DNA from: Phoronis australis
Taxonomy: Eukaryota; Phoronida; Phoronidae
NCBI GenBank assembly: GCA_002633005.1
Contig: NMRA01000243.1
Location: 523,718-587,717, forward strand
DNA length: 64,000 nt
Direction of reading: 5' to 3'
Positions 10,901 through 25,900 of this stretch are shown in pieces. The notes beneath the pieces were generated by a model that did no database searches, had not been told where the DNA came from, and saw only the letters and a list, made by a program, of their open reading frames with translations. The first letter of the stretch is position 1. Every line of letters begins with the position of its first letter. Position numbers and translations under genes: made by a program.

Positions 10901-13900
10901 TATTATGAACTTCTTTTTGACTTCTGAATTTTTTAGTAATAGGCCTACATTATCTGAAAACTAAGCACTTTTTACTTGAATGAAAATAGATAATGACTAT
11001 GTCTTTAAATTATGGAATTACGTGAGAGGTCGCTGTTCATTTTGAATGATAATGCCACTCAGACCGTCTGTATCAGACTTACAACTTGACGTAGCAATGA
11101 AGATAACGTAGGACAATCAGTGCTTTCACTGCTAAGTCCACGAGCGTGCTGAAAATTTATGCCACGTAATTTCATGCAGCCGGGTGCAGATGCCTTAGCA
11201 CGGCAGCGTTCCCTAAACTCGAGAAGCTCGCGAAAACGTAAGATCACGCAAGACTGCGAGATATCGCCATACGTTGCAAGTGAAACACATTCAGTCCAGG
11301 TTAACTTGGCTGAACTGGTGTAGTAAATTAAGTGCAACCAATAAACTCGCCTCAGGGGTCTCTCTAAACATAGTTTTACATTAATACTGAGGGACACACG
11401 TAGCTAGATTTGAACGCGTGCGCCACCAGTGGTCTTGCTTGCTTTCACATTATTGAATCGATCTTATTTCCTGGTTCTGAAAAGATACCTCCGTCCTTTT
11501 AAAATGTGTGCAAGAGTTTTTGACGAAGTTTAACAAACAAAGATTACCTGTCGAATGGAGCCGTTGTCTTTACCTTTCCAAATGATTTCATTTTTGTATC
11601 GTAAAACTGGGCGGTATATTCTCAGAAAACTGCTTGTTAAAACGGTTCTTCGTAATCTACACACAGGCAAACTGATGTCGCTTCTAAAAGACTTGGAGTC
11701 ACTGACAACGCTGCTGTCGTCTGCGTAACTTAGATGTGTTTCGTGGTCGCTGTCGTCTGCCTCCGACCGATTAAGTAGTTCACTGACGTCCTCCGGTCGT
11801 AACTGGCTGAGAATTTTCGGTTTGTATTGGCTCAGAAGGCTGCCGTGATGAGTTAACTTGGACAAAGGCCGATGTTCCTGCTGTGGCGCCGGCTCTGTTG
11901 TAAACTCTTCCGAGGGAAATTTTAGTGTCCGGATGAAACGACGTCTGCTCTGAAGCTGCGTGCGATATGGTTGAAACATCTCCATTCTAGAAAAGAAAGC
12001 TCAAAATGAAATGTTCGTTTATAGCCATTGGTGTAACGAAAATTGTGACAACTCACCGTAGTCTAAAAATTTAGCGTTGCCTCAATTCCAAACCAGCAAA
12101 TACTCGTGCACAGATATATGCAAAGTAAATTATTATTTCCGTTCATGTGCGCAAAAAACAATGCATATCCGTATACATTTTTAATTGGTTCATTTCTCAA
12201 AATAAGTACATAAAAGAAAAAAATATGAGACAAAGCATACATACACACCATGCATGCAAAAACAGATACACACTCACACACACACAAACACACACACACT
12301 AACACACTCACACGCATCATCTAACTTTAAATAAGCATGGTTGTTGCAGGTAAGTAATACCAATTTCCTAAAGCAGTCTGAAGGGATTGACTAGAGAGGT
12401 TTCGCAAAGCGACGCGAACTTAGATTATCACGAATTTATAACACCGCGTCACACATGCCATTGTTGGCTGTGACGTAATCCAAATAATGTTAGAGTATTT
12501 TACGCGCATACAAGGAGATTCGCGTCTCTTTAAACGCAAAACCTGTTGCCCCTTTTTTATTTTATTTGGTTAGACATCGAAAAATTTTTTATTTTGATAG
12601 GGCTCTCGATCATTTTTATTTGCTTCCGTATGAAATGAACACGATTCTTTTGTCTATAAATGTTAATAAAGTTTAGTTGCAAGAAAGCACTTTTTCAAAA
12701 TCCTTATTCTGCCGGGGTTCGCTGGATATCATCGAACTGCAATGGATTTTAACAAATATGATTAATTTCCTATCTTACATGCATCTCTTTACTTTAAACT
12801 CCAAATAAATTTCGCATCCTAAGAATTGAACATTTTTCGCAGGAGTTCGTAGAAACGACTTTATTCACATTCAACATATATTTCTATCTCAGCGGGTATA
12901 TACTACGATAGTTAGACACCCTGAGCTCAGTTATTCAATTCATATTTACACTCACGCGTAAAAAATAGCTGTTGCGAAACCCATTTTTGTTACTGTATAC
13001 TATAAATCTCACACGCAATTACGTACGCGTCATGATTCACTTTCACGTCGCTTTGCGAAACTTCTCTAATAATACGATAATTGCACAGGTAGTACTTAAA
13101 ATGTGTATATCTGGTCTTTAAAACACTAACATTGACAAATACTTATAATCGAATTAGTAGCCTCGAAATTACATCCAAATATGCTATCAAAAAACGTTTT
13201 ATCTAAGATTAAATCTTGTTGAGGTATTCGCTAGTTTAGTGATGGCGTGCCATGGCAGTAGATGACGCAATTTGGACTCGGAAATAAGAATAGACATGCC
13301 GTCACACTGGGTTCAAAACGTCATAAGGACGTCAAAATGACGTCATACTAAACATTCCTATAAGCGGAATAAAAGTTTTTGAATCTCGTACCACACATTT
13401 TTTACGAAGTCATTCTCCACAAACATTTATGATGAAAGGTTTCAATATTTCCACAAGATGCACATGTGTCCTCACTAACTAATCGCATCTTTTTCTAAGT
13501 GTGCATCTGTTCCAAAGTGTGAGCGCATTATTTGATGTAACTCCAATATAAGGGGTTAGTTAGGCCCACGCGCCTGTACGTAACATTGCACCTACGCGCA
13601 TGCGCCGGTATGCGAAACGCTTAAAACCTACGAACATTTTAAATCAATCATTCAAACAATGTTTATTTAAAATAGTATTATACAGTGCATACGAACTGCG
13701 AGCTCTTTAAATTTAAAATAAAATTGCAATTGGGAGAATAAATAAATGAATGATTAAAACAGATAAATAATATGAAAACAAATAAAAAGCAGTGGATATG
13801 AAGGTCCAATCCCTCAACAGCGACTTGAAGGCATTTGGATCGACAAACAAAGGTCCAATGGGAGTCTGCCCATTGTATTCCAGAATACATTTTTTTTGAA

Positions 13901-16900
13901 ATTTGGCACATCAGTTGTAGTCAGTGTCTTTGAAATCAAAATTTTTTCTTAGGGAAAAGTGTGTGTTCAACTATGGACCGAACTTGACCCTGTTCAAAAA
14001 GCATGAAATATAGCGTGGCAACTTCTTGTAGGTTGCAGGAATATAAATGAACATTGTAATTGAAAAACGTTGCTCAACCTAGAAACACATATAAAAATTC
14101 TAGTGAAAGCTACCGTAATGACACTTTATGAGAATCAAAAACTGAACGTAAATGAAGAAATTGAACTTTACTTTCGTAATCTGATATGTTCTTTCAAACG
14201 TTCGTTAATTTGAACTCGCAGTGACCGTAACTATTACGCGTGGCATCAATACTACATATCTTTCTTTCATTTTGTGCCCAATTTCCCGAGGACGCGGTCT
14301 CACCTGCACCAAAATTAAAAAAATGTCATTTTGGAAATATAGGCGCATGATCATGAGCTTGACTACATGCATAAGGGTAAATACCATGCTTTTTCAGTGA
14401 TTTAGACGGCCGTCGCACCTGAAACCATCCCGTCCGTTTCCAAACTTTCCGGAAAAATTAAATACTCGTCCGTGATTAACAAACTCGTCCGTGATTAACA
14501 ACTCGCATGCATGCGCTCATATAAGTGCACGCGCCTTTATGCCGATAGCTGCAGCTTCATAATCATGCGCCTGAAATCATCTGCCGTGACATGTTGGCGT
14601 GTAACTGCCGAAATAAAAAATTCACTTACCCAGAGATTTCTTTGTCCATTGCAACGCTTATCTGCCTTATAGTGTTGACGCAGGAAGGTATTGTTTGTCG
14701 TCCGCGATATTGATATTCGACTTAATACTGCCGTTTGATGATTTGACATTAAGAGTTCCGTTTAACGGTGGCCGCTTAAAAATTTAATATCCGCTTCACA
14801 GATGTTACGGATTATCCTGAGATTATCGAGATGTTTCAAGTTAATGCGTCTACGTTTGAAAACGCAAGACTAGTTCTATGGCCAACTAAACGCAATTAGT
14901 TATTTTGGGTAGTATTGGCTTCCTGGAGTTATTAGATTTGACCATGGGTATAACGCAGAAAAGTCTGTTGTGTTTTTGTGATTTAAGAATAAATCATCGA
15001 TTCCTAACAAAGGCTCCCAGTCAAGGTAAACTGAAATCGATTTGGCGGCGACCTCATCAGCTGGGCACTATGAAAATGGCCAACGCTTTCAGTATAGTTC
15101 AGACCAAAGTCGGCGTTAAAAACATCCGGGGGCTACTGAGCATATGTGAAGATAAAGAGGCGAGGAGTCAAAGCACGTTGGAGGAGTAACACCTGTAGAT
15201 AAAAATAAGCATTTTGGAACGAAATCAAGTACTGGAGTCTGGAAAGTTAGGCGGAGCATCAGCTTCAACTGAAAAATCAGAAATCGTCTATCATCTTGTT
15301 ATAACGATATAGTAAGTCGTAACGACTAAAGTCGTTAACGACATAGTGTAACGATATAATCCACGATTTTTCTTTCTCGGCCCTAATGCTCCGTGAAAGG
15401 AAAGTCGTGTGAAATCAGTTGAACATTTCCAGTGATTGCGAGCTTGCTCGGTCAGATCTGCCCCCCTCTTCCGTCTTGCACAAACACCTTGCCAGTCATG
15501 CTTAATTTTTTTGTTAATTTCAGTGAAGAAGAGCGTGTGATGCTTCCAGTCTTTGACTAATTAAATTATTGAATCCGTTGCTGAAACTCAAAAGTTTTCG
15601 AGTAATCTCGGCCAGTCGCCGCTGGACACTTACGGCATCTCAGTCAGACCATAGACTATAGTACATGGACCGCCACTGAACTCCGTATACTTTCAATGGA
15701 CGAAATCTATGATCTTACGCATAAGCCCTTACGTCATTATTCACTGGCGACACCTTGCTAAATTTTCTGGTGCAATTTCCGGCAAGTACGTCGTCTGCTA
15801 ATCATGGTCGGCTACTGTGTGGCAGGTTGTTCGGCCACACACGCGAAATGCAAAGGAATTAGCTTCCATACCAATACTAATAATTCCAGCCAACCAGGTC
15901 GCGTGAACATGTTATCTGATAACGTTTTTGTTTACTATCGATGTACCTTCTTGTTTTGATCAAGTTTACTGAAAAGAAATGGTTACGTGGCCCAATTAAT
16001 GGCCGATTGGGCAAATGTCAAAAATCAAATTATACAGGCTTCCTGCTTTCGGCAACATGTGCAGACTTTTACAGAGTGAAAATTTATAGCTTTCTAGATA
16101 ATTTGACAACATACGAAAATTTGTCCAAAAGGTCCTACACTGCACTGAACTATTCTGTTTCGATCGTTAATTCGTCGTTTAAGAAAAGATAATCTATTAT
16201 TATGTTAGATTGAGTAAGTGGCCTACATCGGGACCGCGCTACTGACTGCGAAGACGCACCGCGCTACTGATTTCGAAGACGCCACGCTATCGTGACACTG
16301 CGTCTCCGTAGGATATTCTATGCAAGTGAAACTGTCGAGATCTGTGTCACTAGTATTCAATTAAACATTTTTGTTGTCTCTAATAGACGTAATTTGGCAA
16401 TTCTGAGATTGAAATCTGCAGCCGTCGCTGTATGGTAAGTTTTCTTGGAACAAGGGACTGCACGTCTCGCTTCACAAAGATGATACCATTTGCGTCGATT
16501 AGTACGAGCGCCACCTAAATTTTTTTCGGCGCTAAATGTGGTTCCTGATGGGGTCGTACGATAGTAATTGGTGTAATCAGTTAATGTCAGGAGTAAACGA
16601 AGAGATGACAAACTTGTGTTCACCAATAATACTAGGCATATTTAACATGTTCAAAAGTTATTTGACCGTTTTACTCCGACTTTAAAAGAGCTTCAAGAAG
16701 TCTTTAGTAATGAAACAAACAAGTTTTCAACAAACACCATCCCATACCGATTGATAGTTCACGAGAAACCAGCAACCGAACAAACACAGCCACGGCAAAT
16801 ATGCATTGAGGATGGCGACGGGAACGACTCTGGTTGCTAGCGACCCTAGCGACCAAATAAATGTGCAGTTTAATCTTACTTCATCGATTCATCGGAAGAA

Positions 16901-19900
16901 TACAAACAATTATCAGCACTCTGAGATAAAATGTTTGTCGTTACCAAGACAAAAGAGCGTTTAAAGATAAACATTTAAAGTGCGCGAGCACCCCAGTTCA
17001 TGCAGATTGGATGTGTTTTATAGTAACATTACTGCTTAAACCTACCTTTTTTCATAATGTTCATATTTTGAGAGATAGTGGAGAGGAAATGTTACTTTAA
17101 AACAACAACTTTAGCCAGAGGCTAGTTGATGAAGAACCGAGTTTGTTTTACTATTATGTAATCCTGCTCGCAGATGGGCACTGGCAACGAAGGGCCTGGT
17201 CGATGGTATGATAAGCGATAATCACCATGACTGTGACTAGCTGGGTTGCGCAACTTTACCGATGCAAACAAAACGATTACAGCGTGACTCGGGGACTCAC
17301 CCAACTCTGGTGGGCTCTTTTTTCTCGATTCTATAATTGTCCAAATTATTAAATAATGAATGCTGTTCTTGACTTAATGAAAAGTATATTGTGGCATGTT
17401 TCTATTATTTATAGGTGTGGCTCTTTTAGGTGCTCGCTTGCGTGTGACCTTGATGTACTGCCGTAGTTTTACATCCCGTATATATCTATGGATAGGGTGT
17501 CTCGGCAAATCCCTCCTTCCCTCCCTCTTTCAGCTAAGATATGTTTATCACCAGTTAGGGAACGCTGCCCTAGCGGGTACCCGTTTTCCAAATTACTAAG
17601 GTAATGCGTTGGTTGGCGATCTGAATTTAGAATACGCAATTGTAGCGAGGCACCTAATGTGAACGACACCCCCCGCCCTCCTGATCTATGCTACAGATTT
17701 CTAAGCAAACAGTGTCAAAAGTAAATAACTATACATTGCTCAGTGCTCACTCACTGTATTGACTCTCGCAGGCATCATGTTTCTCGAGTTGGGTCTCGTA
17801 GCTTTACTGCTCTGTACCACACAGACAGGTGAGTATAACTTATTTACTACTAGCTATGAGGAATTTTCAATACTGAGTACCGATAAGCCGGATGTAAATC
17901 AAAGAAATCCATTAACTTCACGTCAAGCGAATATTCACACTAAAATGGCTTCGACTGGTGCGAACCGTTAGTGACAACGTATTAATGTTTAGTGACTATA
18001 GGTGATCGTATTCCGCCAACTGGTCAAACCTGCACCGTGCAGCCCATAATATCAACCTCAGATGGAGTCTGCACCAGTTCATTTAAAGTGTACGCAACAT
18101 GACTCTAGTACCTCAAAATAAATTTTATTATTATATCTTACTTGATTTCAGTGCCTTTAGTGCACAGCTCATAAAGAAACACGTAAAAATTGAAAAAAAA
18201 ATAATTAAGTACAACGTCATGGGTTGAACCCAAGTCGTTCGTCACACTGTTCGGATCAGCAACTATATGTATAGAGTGAAGTGAAGCGTAAAGAAGGTTC
18301 GTAGATGGATGAAAAGATGTGTTTGCGGAGGCAGCAGCAACAGCAGTCAGACGGAGAACGTCGCGGTGTTCCGATGGACGCCAAAGTTGCGCAGTAGTGG
18401 CATCGCTTCGTGCGCCGAACGAGAGTGTGGGACCTCAGCATAGACCAAGCGATTCTGTCCGGAGCCACTCTGTGTTCTGCTCACTTTGAGGAGTCGTGTT
18501 TCGACTCCAATCAGAGGAGATGTTACGATGAAGGCCTGGTTCAATAAAGGACAATATTTACTATTCAGAAACATCGGCTCTTTATTCAGGATCGTCTGTT
18601 GGATGACTGGGTTGACTGGCCGAGCCCGAGGCCGCTTCTCTCGCTGGAGGATCCAGTTCGTAAGACCTCAAAGTAGAAAAGTACACAGCTGAAAACATAT
18701 CAAACTCGTTCTCGCTTTCGTGCAACACCATTTCGTCATCCTGGCCACCATTCTCGTACGTTTCTTCATAGTATTTGTTCATTTCTTGCTCGTAATCGTT
18801 GTCGCTTTCAAATTCCCTACTCTCCGCCGTTGTTCAATGCTCTTGTGTTCAACCATGATGTCACATGGCGGGAAATGTGAAAATTGGCAAAATTGAAAGA
18901 GAAATCAAAATTTCGAGCTAATGACACAAAATAATCATGGATTTGGCTAACTTTTACGTCATACATTTAGTCTGTGGCCACCGGTAATTCGAAATGTGCA
19001 AAAATCCATGGTGTGTACTGTTTAAGGGTTCTTGGAGGACATAACTAATGAACACGGTGCGTAAATGGGGAACTTGTTAGTTTTGAAAGGATACTGATCA
19101 TTATGTTTCGTGCCACGATAAATAAAATGACGTCCAAATAACAAGGCTATCGATTCGTTCTCCTTTCAGTTGACGCTATCAAATGCTTTGAATGCATCGA
19201 CAGTGCCAGTTCACCTGATCCAGCATGTAACGACCCCTTCAACCTGACCAGTAGTACAGCCGCGGCAAGTAACAAGACGAATGACTGTGTTTATGGATGC
19301 ATGAAATTTGACGATGGGAGCCTCAAAACAACGCTTGGCAGTAAGTGCAACTTAAATTTACGTTGTGAACATTCCAGTTGGTGCCGGTTAGGGCCAGTCA
19401 TTAAGAAAGAATAGCTCTTCCTATGTGTCATTCGTCCTTCCTTGCAAGACCTAAGTCCTTAAAATGACTCTTAAGAGGGGGGGGGTGGTTGGATTTAGGG
19501 GTAGGGTAATAGTTTACTTCAGTTATACGAAAAGCGGTGATCTCATGATTAATTTATGGTCAATCCAAGGTCGTGCTTTCGTGTTTCATTCACGCATGTG
19601 CATTGGGAGAGCCGCGAGCTGAAGGCAGGCTGGTTTGTTTGGTGATATTTCTGCTATTTATTGTTTGTTTAGGGCATTCTAAATCCGAAGCTATAGCACC
19701 TTTTTCAACACTAAATATCCATTTGTGAAAAGTTTTCATTTAATTTTTGCAGTCTTAACTGCACAAATGGATGTGGATCACAAAAGATAATGCAAATGTT
19801 AATGTTGTTTCATGGCCTACAATTTTTGTGCTTTCGACATTTTGCATTACTATTAGCCCCATTATAAAAATCATTTAATCGGAATCAAGGTCAGAAACGG

Positions 19901-22900
19901 TAATATAAAACCATGGATTCTTTTCTCAGGTAGTGATTGGCGTGTGAAGAGAGGATGCTACATTCCCGGCGACGACCCGTGGCCGCGGTCTAACAATTAC
20001 GACCCTTACGGAGCAGGAAAGCGTGAAGGTTGCAGGGGGAAGTATGATCGAACTGAGGGGACTCTGAGAGCCGAAGGAGAAAGAGCGTGCTTCTGCCAAA
20101 AGGATTTCTGCAACGAATCTGAGAGGGCAGGCATCTCGTTGATAACGCTCATTCTTGCAATAACTTGCGTGTTGGGAAATATACGAAAATGAGGAGGCAC
20201 ACAACGGGTCCTATTAGCCGTATAACTGTCTAACTTTCCAAAAACGTATGGACGTTGATCGAACATTTACTATTCCAGGTAAAAATGCCCAATGTGACTG
20301 CTGTTCTAACACGGGAGAATTCGTTTTTCCTAAACTGTTGATGTCGGGAACATGCGCTGTTCAAGATCAGGACAAACAGCTAAGAATCATAGGCGGATTT
20401 AGGGGGGGGGGGCAGGGGGCCCGGCCCGCTCCCCCCCCCAGATCGCGGCGTTCCCGTTTTTTTTTAGTCCACCTGTAGTTTTCCTGAACAGCTGGTTCAC
20501 ACACCCAGATCCCGCAACTTCGGGCCTGAGCTAAACATACAATCGCACTTTGCCTGATTCCCCGAGACAGCATGTTGGGCCCCCCCCCTTATGGTATCCT
20601 AGATCCGCCACTGAGAATACACGTGTTTTCGCGAGATTCGTGTGCATACGCACGTCACCAACACGAAGACTTCCATACTTATTTAAGTCTGTTTCTCTGT
20701 AGTCAAATTTTAACGCTACTCACCACGACGCATTAAGTACTAGTGTTCTAGTAAAGCATTAAATATCTGAGATTTACGACCACGTGTACAATTTATTTAT
20801 CAACAATTCAGTAGATTGGCTTACAAGTAAATAAATACAAGAAAACAGTCTTTAACAATTAATATAAAGAAAACCACTTCATAGATTTGGTTTCATGCAA
20901 ATTATAATCAGCATACCATTAAAATAAACAAGGGAAACAAAAAGGCGTATATTTTGTAACCAGACTCCTTCACTATCTCTTCGTAACGTAGTAGCTGGCA
21001 CACCATCTAGTGTTCAGAAAAGGAACCACCTAACTGTGATGGTGCTTTTCACGTGATGATACGGCCGTGAGATAAGCGCGATATTGAATGGTGAGATACG
21101 AGAGAATTACATTTCCATATCAAATCGGCCGTTTCATCAGAAAATCACTCGTCAAAATCTGTCCCAAGCATTATGCAAAGCTGAGACCGCTTTCGCAAGG
21201 ACAAAGCGGATGTGTGTCAGTTCTTATTATGCCTTACGTTTCCTGAATAGTAACGAGTTCACTGTCAAGTCCGCAGGTTTTACATGCGACACTGTTACAA
21301 TATGATTTTCAAATACATAAAAATTCACAAATGACATTCACACTTGCGTTGTTACACTGAAGATTTTTATCCAAAACGAGAAAATTCAATCAATTCTACG
21401 ACATGAGTCAAAGCGATCATATTTTTAGTAGCAAAAGCACAATGAGGTAGAAATACGAGATACCTTTTAGACATTGCAAGAAAAGACATTCATTAAAATC
21501 GCGTGTACAGAAAGCTTAAAGGACGGTCATTTTCGGACACGTGTCTAGCTGTCTGTTTTTCACGTATCTCGATATATTTGAACTTCTGATGCAACCATGA
21601 GCACTCTTTAGCCTGTATTTATCCTATAAAGGTGGTGACACGGCCGTGAGATGCGCGCGATATTGAATGGTCAGATATGACGAACTACTTTTCCATGTCA
21701 AATGCATTTGAAGTCTGGTTTCACACTGCTTCAAATTTTGCGTACACGGATCTGGATATATCAACCACCGCATGTAAAGTGTGTAACATGTATTTCTGAC
21801 ACTTTTACGTTAGTAATTATCAAACTAATCAAAGCTCCGGCGTGGCAAAAGGTAGGTCCACGGTGTAGTCCTAAATCAAGCGAATTTGAAATTAAATAAA
21901 ATAAATATTAATGTCAAAAAGGCACAGCATAAGAATGAAACCAAACATATTGAAAAAAACACCAATAACAAAAACACATTGCAAAACGAATCTTTACACG
22001 AATTTTTACATGACGCTGGAAGATCATAAAACCCACAAACCAAATGCAGTAGTAACCACACAAAATCTTGCTCAGGCAGATCTATATTATCGTTAAATCG
22101 TAATAAGTCCAAACTCGGGACCCCGTTCGGTAACGTAAAATACTGGCGAATGCAAGCCAGTGAGATCACGTGTTTGGGTTGCAATGCATGGCGAAACTCT
22201 GGAAGCCGCGATTTCAAGTGAATGCACGGGCGATATCTTACGAAGACTTTCGTAATCTCGTCAATCTTGCAAGAGGGTAGTCATACGGAACGCAGCCCAG
22301 AATAACGACAATTTGTTTAATATGCCTCACACACACAAAGGTGTTCTACATAAGTCGTACCCTACAAAGCCTCACACTTTCTGTTTCGACGGATTTGTTC
22401 AACGCTTGACACAATCATTGCAATTCACTCCCTCATTACAAAATCCGGATTATAATAAAATTGCCTGACACAATCATTACGTGAAGCTTAACGCAAAACG
22501 TTGTTCACTTCACATAACCATGGGAAATTACTCGAAATGTGCGCAACACATTCCAAGTTAACATTTATAACATTTCTTCGAACCCATTAAAACCCAGGTG
22601 TTGGATTCAGCAATCAGATCATTGCAATGCACTTTTGAACCGATAACTAAGATTTCGTCCAATAGAAGTCGTCGTAGTTTGTCCTTGCAATGCACATGTC
22701 CGATATTCGTGAGTCAACATGCTAAACCATATCTATAATATTACACACGACTGCTTCGCTTCTTTGCCTTTGTCTTCTTTTAGTGAATGTTTCCTTGGAC
22801 GTGTTTGTCCAGATGGCGACCTACAAAAAGACCACATAAAGGGAAATTTACAACAACTGAAAAATTCCATTTATCGTCTGTAGACAGTGGGCCAGGCTCA

Positions 22901-25900
22901 GGTTCGTGAATTCATTCACCTGACAGTTTATTTTTTCAGTGTATGACTAAGTATTGACAATTCATTATTCTCCAAGTTTAAGTTGCACATTTTCTGTGTG
23001 GGTTAAATTGTACATATCTTGAGTAGAAGAGTGCGCTGTACACAACCGTATTAGTCAATCATAAACCAAGAAACCAATTTCTGGTACCCGTGGTAGATGC
23101 AGATTATACATCTACCGCGGGTACCAAAGTAGAATATTCTTGGCTAAAGTCAAAAGTTAACATTGCAACAGTTTAGCCCACGTGATCAGAGCAATGGGCC
23201 CACCTGAGCGACCCTCGCATGTACCAGACAGCCTGCAATTATTTTTTTAAGTTTCAATTAGTGCTGCTTTTAACGAAAATGACGCCGACAGAACAGAGTA
23301 TACTTATTTAAAAACAACATTTAAGATTTAAAGTTGAATGACATAAAGCAGAGGACGAGCTGACCAACCAGGTAAGAGAACTAGGTCCATATCTGGCGTG
23401 TCCGTTGTTTTCAATCCGCAACAACTGCAACCATTTCAACACACATAAAAGATAATTTATATCAGCAAGTGCCCACCGTATAACAAAAGTTAGTTGTTTG
23501 ATAACTTCTGTAGAGAGTACCATAGGTTTGAATAACGCTATTTATGAAGCTACACCAGCCTTCAGAATTAACAAACCACAGTGTTTAGTTAGTGTATGTT
23601 TTACCCAATGCAATTGGAAAATATGATTCTTTACCAAGACAACGTTTATCAAAATATGCCCTAAAAGCACATTTTGCCAAGAATTTAATACTAATTGTAT
23701 GAGTAAATGAAAGGGGATAAAACTTCATTAATTTTACAAAAAAATCTACTTTTCAAGCAAGTTTCATCACATCTTTGTATACAACTGAAATACTGGAACA
23801 TTGAAACTGACCAAAAATGAGCAATTTTGGGGTAGAATTGAGAGCTCCAAGAATTTGTTAAATATTGACCAATATTCAACTTCAAGCGTTTCGCATGTTT
23901 TGAACTTCGTGGTTCACGTTAGGCAAAATGGCGTAATTGGTTCCGGTCGGTAATGCGGTATTTTTAGTTGCTCACTCTTTCAAAAAAGACATGTTTTCAG
24001 AGCTAACTCATGCATTTTTTCTGTGAAAATCCTGATCCCCCCCCTCGCCCTTGCGAAATCCTACAGTAGATCCGCCAGGGGCATTGGTCGAATATCCTTG
24101 ACAGTGCACTTCCATTGGCATCGATATGTATATAGGATGAATTTCAATCAAAACCTATGTATCTTTGAATAAAGTAACAAAAAATAACTCCCGCCTCCTT
24201 ATTAAAGTAGAAAACCATCGTTTTAATGTCACTTTGTATAAATTACTATTTTCTAGTTACCTTAGATAATTTAATTATGAATGCGTCACTCCGAAGTGAC
24301 GTTCGTGGCCAGAATCATTGCCCGTCATCTTTGTTTGTGCGATGATTCATTGTGGACATCTATAGACTGTATATTATTTCCAAAAAATGCTTTGAATTAT
24401 TTGCCTTCGACGAGTATTCTCAGGCAATCCTAGATTGAATTAGAACTCAGCTGAGGGGGATTTAGCCATTGTTTGATCTGCAGTGGACGGGATTTTTGGC
24501 AGATGTCGGTGACCACAGAAACACGGCGTGTGGATATGCACCCTTTGTAATCCGAAGGTACCTAATGTTTGCCGCACACGAGACAGTTATGCACTGCTTG
24601 AGCCGCGGTGTGAACGGGCAACGCTGCATTTCTTGACATGAAGTAGCAAACTCCAACGGTTCCACTGGAAATGAGTTCAGCGTAACTCCTATACTCGTCG
24701 TGAGCTCGTGATCCTTATATCCGGGTACTCAACAACTTCCCGTCATGGTGAAAAACTCGTTTAAAGCGCATCCGTTGTGAACCAAAGTCCTCCGAAGTTC
24801 ATGTACACGAAGCTGGCGGGCAACGATTCGGCCCGCAAACGACAGTTCCGGAATGAAGCGTGTATAATTAAGTAGAGCTCGGAGGACTTTGATTAACTTT
24901 AAATTGATACAGAATAACCAGAGCATCATATTTTCACTTAACATGACACTGGTTGACAACGATTTATTATACCTTTAAGGTAACATTAAAGAAACGCGTA
25001 CGAAATGGAACTCGTAATACGATTTACAATGACAAAGTCTTAGGTCTTTGTGATGATGCTCTGGCAACTCTAATGTGAACGCTTACAATGTCTAGCATTT
25101 CTGGAAAGGCCGGCCAGGGCAGGAGAGTAGCGCATTAAATCAAGTTCATTTTTATCTGGCTGTTGTTACAAATCCCACGTGGAGATTCTTTCGCCCTCGT
25201 GCAGGCTTGCCTGCAGTTCCAGATTAATAACTCTCGGGGCTCCTACGCTATAAAGAGTCTGATGGCTCTGTGGCTCTATTACTACTTCCCAACCCTCCCT
25301 CCGAGACAACANATTGTTTCAATGGAAAGCTAGTGTATTGAATACGCGGAGTGTGTAGATAGGTGTTTCGAGTCCACTTGCCGACTTTCATAGAATGCGC
25401 TCCTATTTTCGGTCAACTGAGGAAATCATTGTCTACACACTCCGATTGTCGTATACAAAGTTGCGTGCCACCTGGGTCTTAGTGAGGTATGACAAAAGTG
25501 CTGAAAATCCGTCTACCGATAATACTCATGTAAGAAAATCAATTATGAATTGATTGCCTAAACAAAAGCCAGATATCACCAATTTATGACAGTATACGCC
25601 AGGTGGTGTCATTCTTTGTCGTTCTAGACAATTCTGTGACCCGACAAGCACGGCTTGAGCGTATTTCAAAACGGTGAAGTATACAGCGAAAATGTATATT
25701 AGTTTATAATGGACCTAACCTTGCTCAAAAAGCATACTAGAGAGAAGCCCGGTATACATGCAATTTAGGGATACATCACGTGTCTCTCGTCTTCGCAATG
25801 TTCACTTGTTTAATTTAGGAATTGCTGATTTTCTTGAAATTTGAAAGTATGTCTGACATCAGCTGATTGAGTTTCGAGGCCGGTGATTTCCCTGGCTGCG

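Larger units (their letters stand above)
12056..17776. other. Gene-free stretch, probably intron of the Ser/Lys-rich gene
   Basis: It holds a CA-rich tract (about 12260-12313), the TIR element at 12392-13068, the CRE-palindrome repeat at 13252-13362, and a 21-bp tandem pair at 14464-14502. It also holds a palindromic cluster near 15325 (TAACGACTAAAGTCGTTA) and a 26-bp tandem pair at about 16230-16281. I found no coding exon with splice sites and no recognisable protein fragment. Confidence 0.6.

Noticed and set aside
12054-12060. GTGAGT donor about 70 bases upstream of the 11986 exon, as a 5' UTR exon end
   Set aside because: The intron would be only about 67 bp and the upstream sequence shows no coding. 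Noted as an alternative, not called.
18582-18782. 66-codon acidic minus-strand frame
   Set aside because: Antisense to the tail of the THAP fossil, no splice sites found. Probably a shadow.
20248-20573. Pro/Arg/Gly-rich frames on both strands
   Set aside because: They come from the G and C runs of the MITE at 20391-20613.
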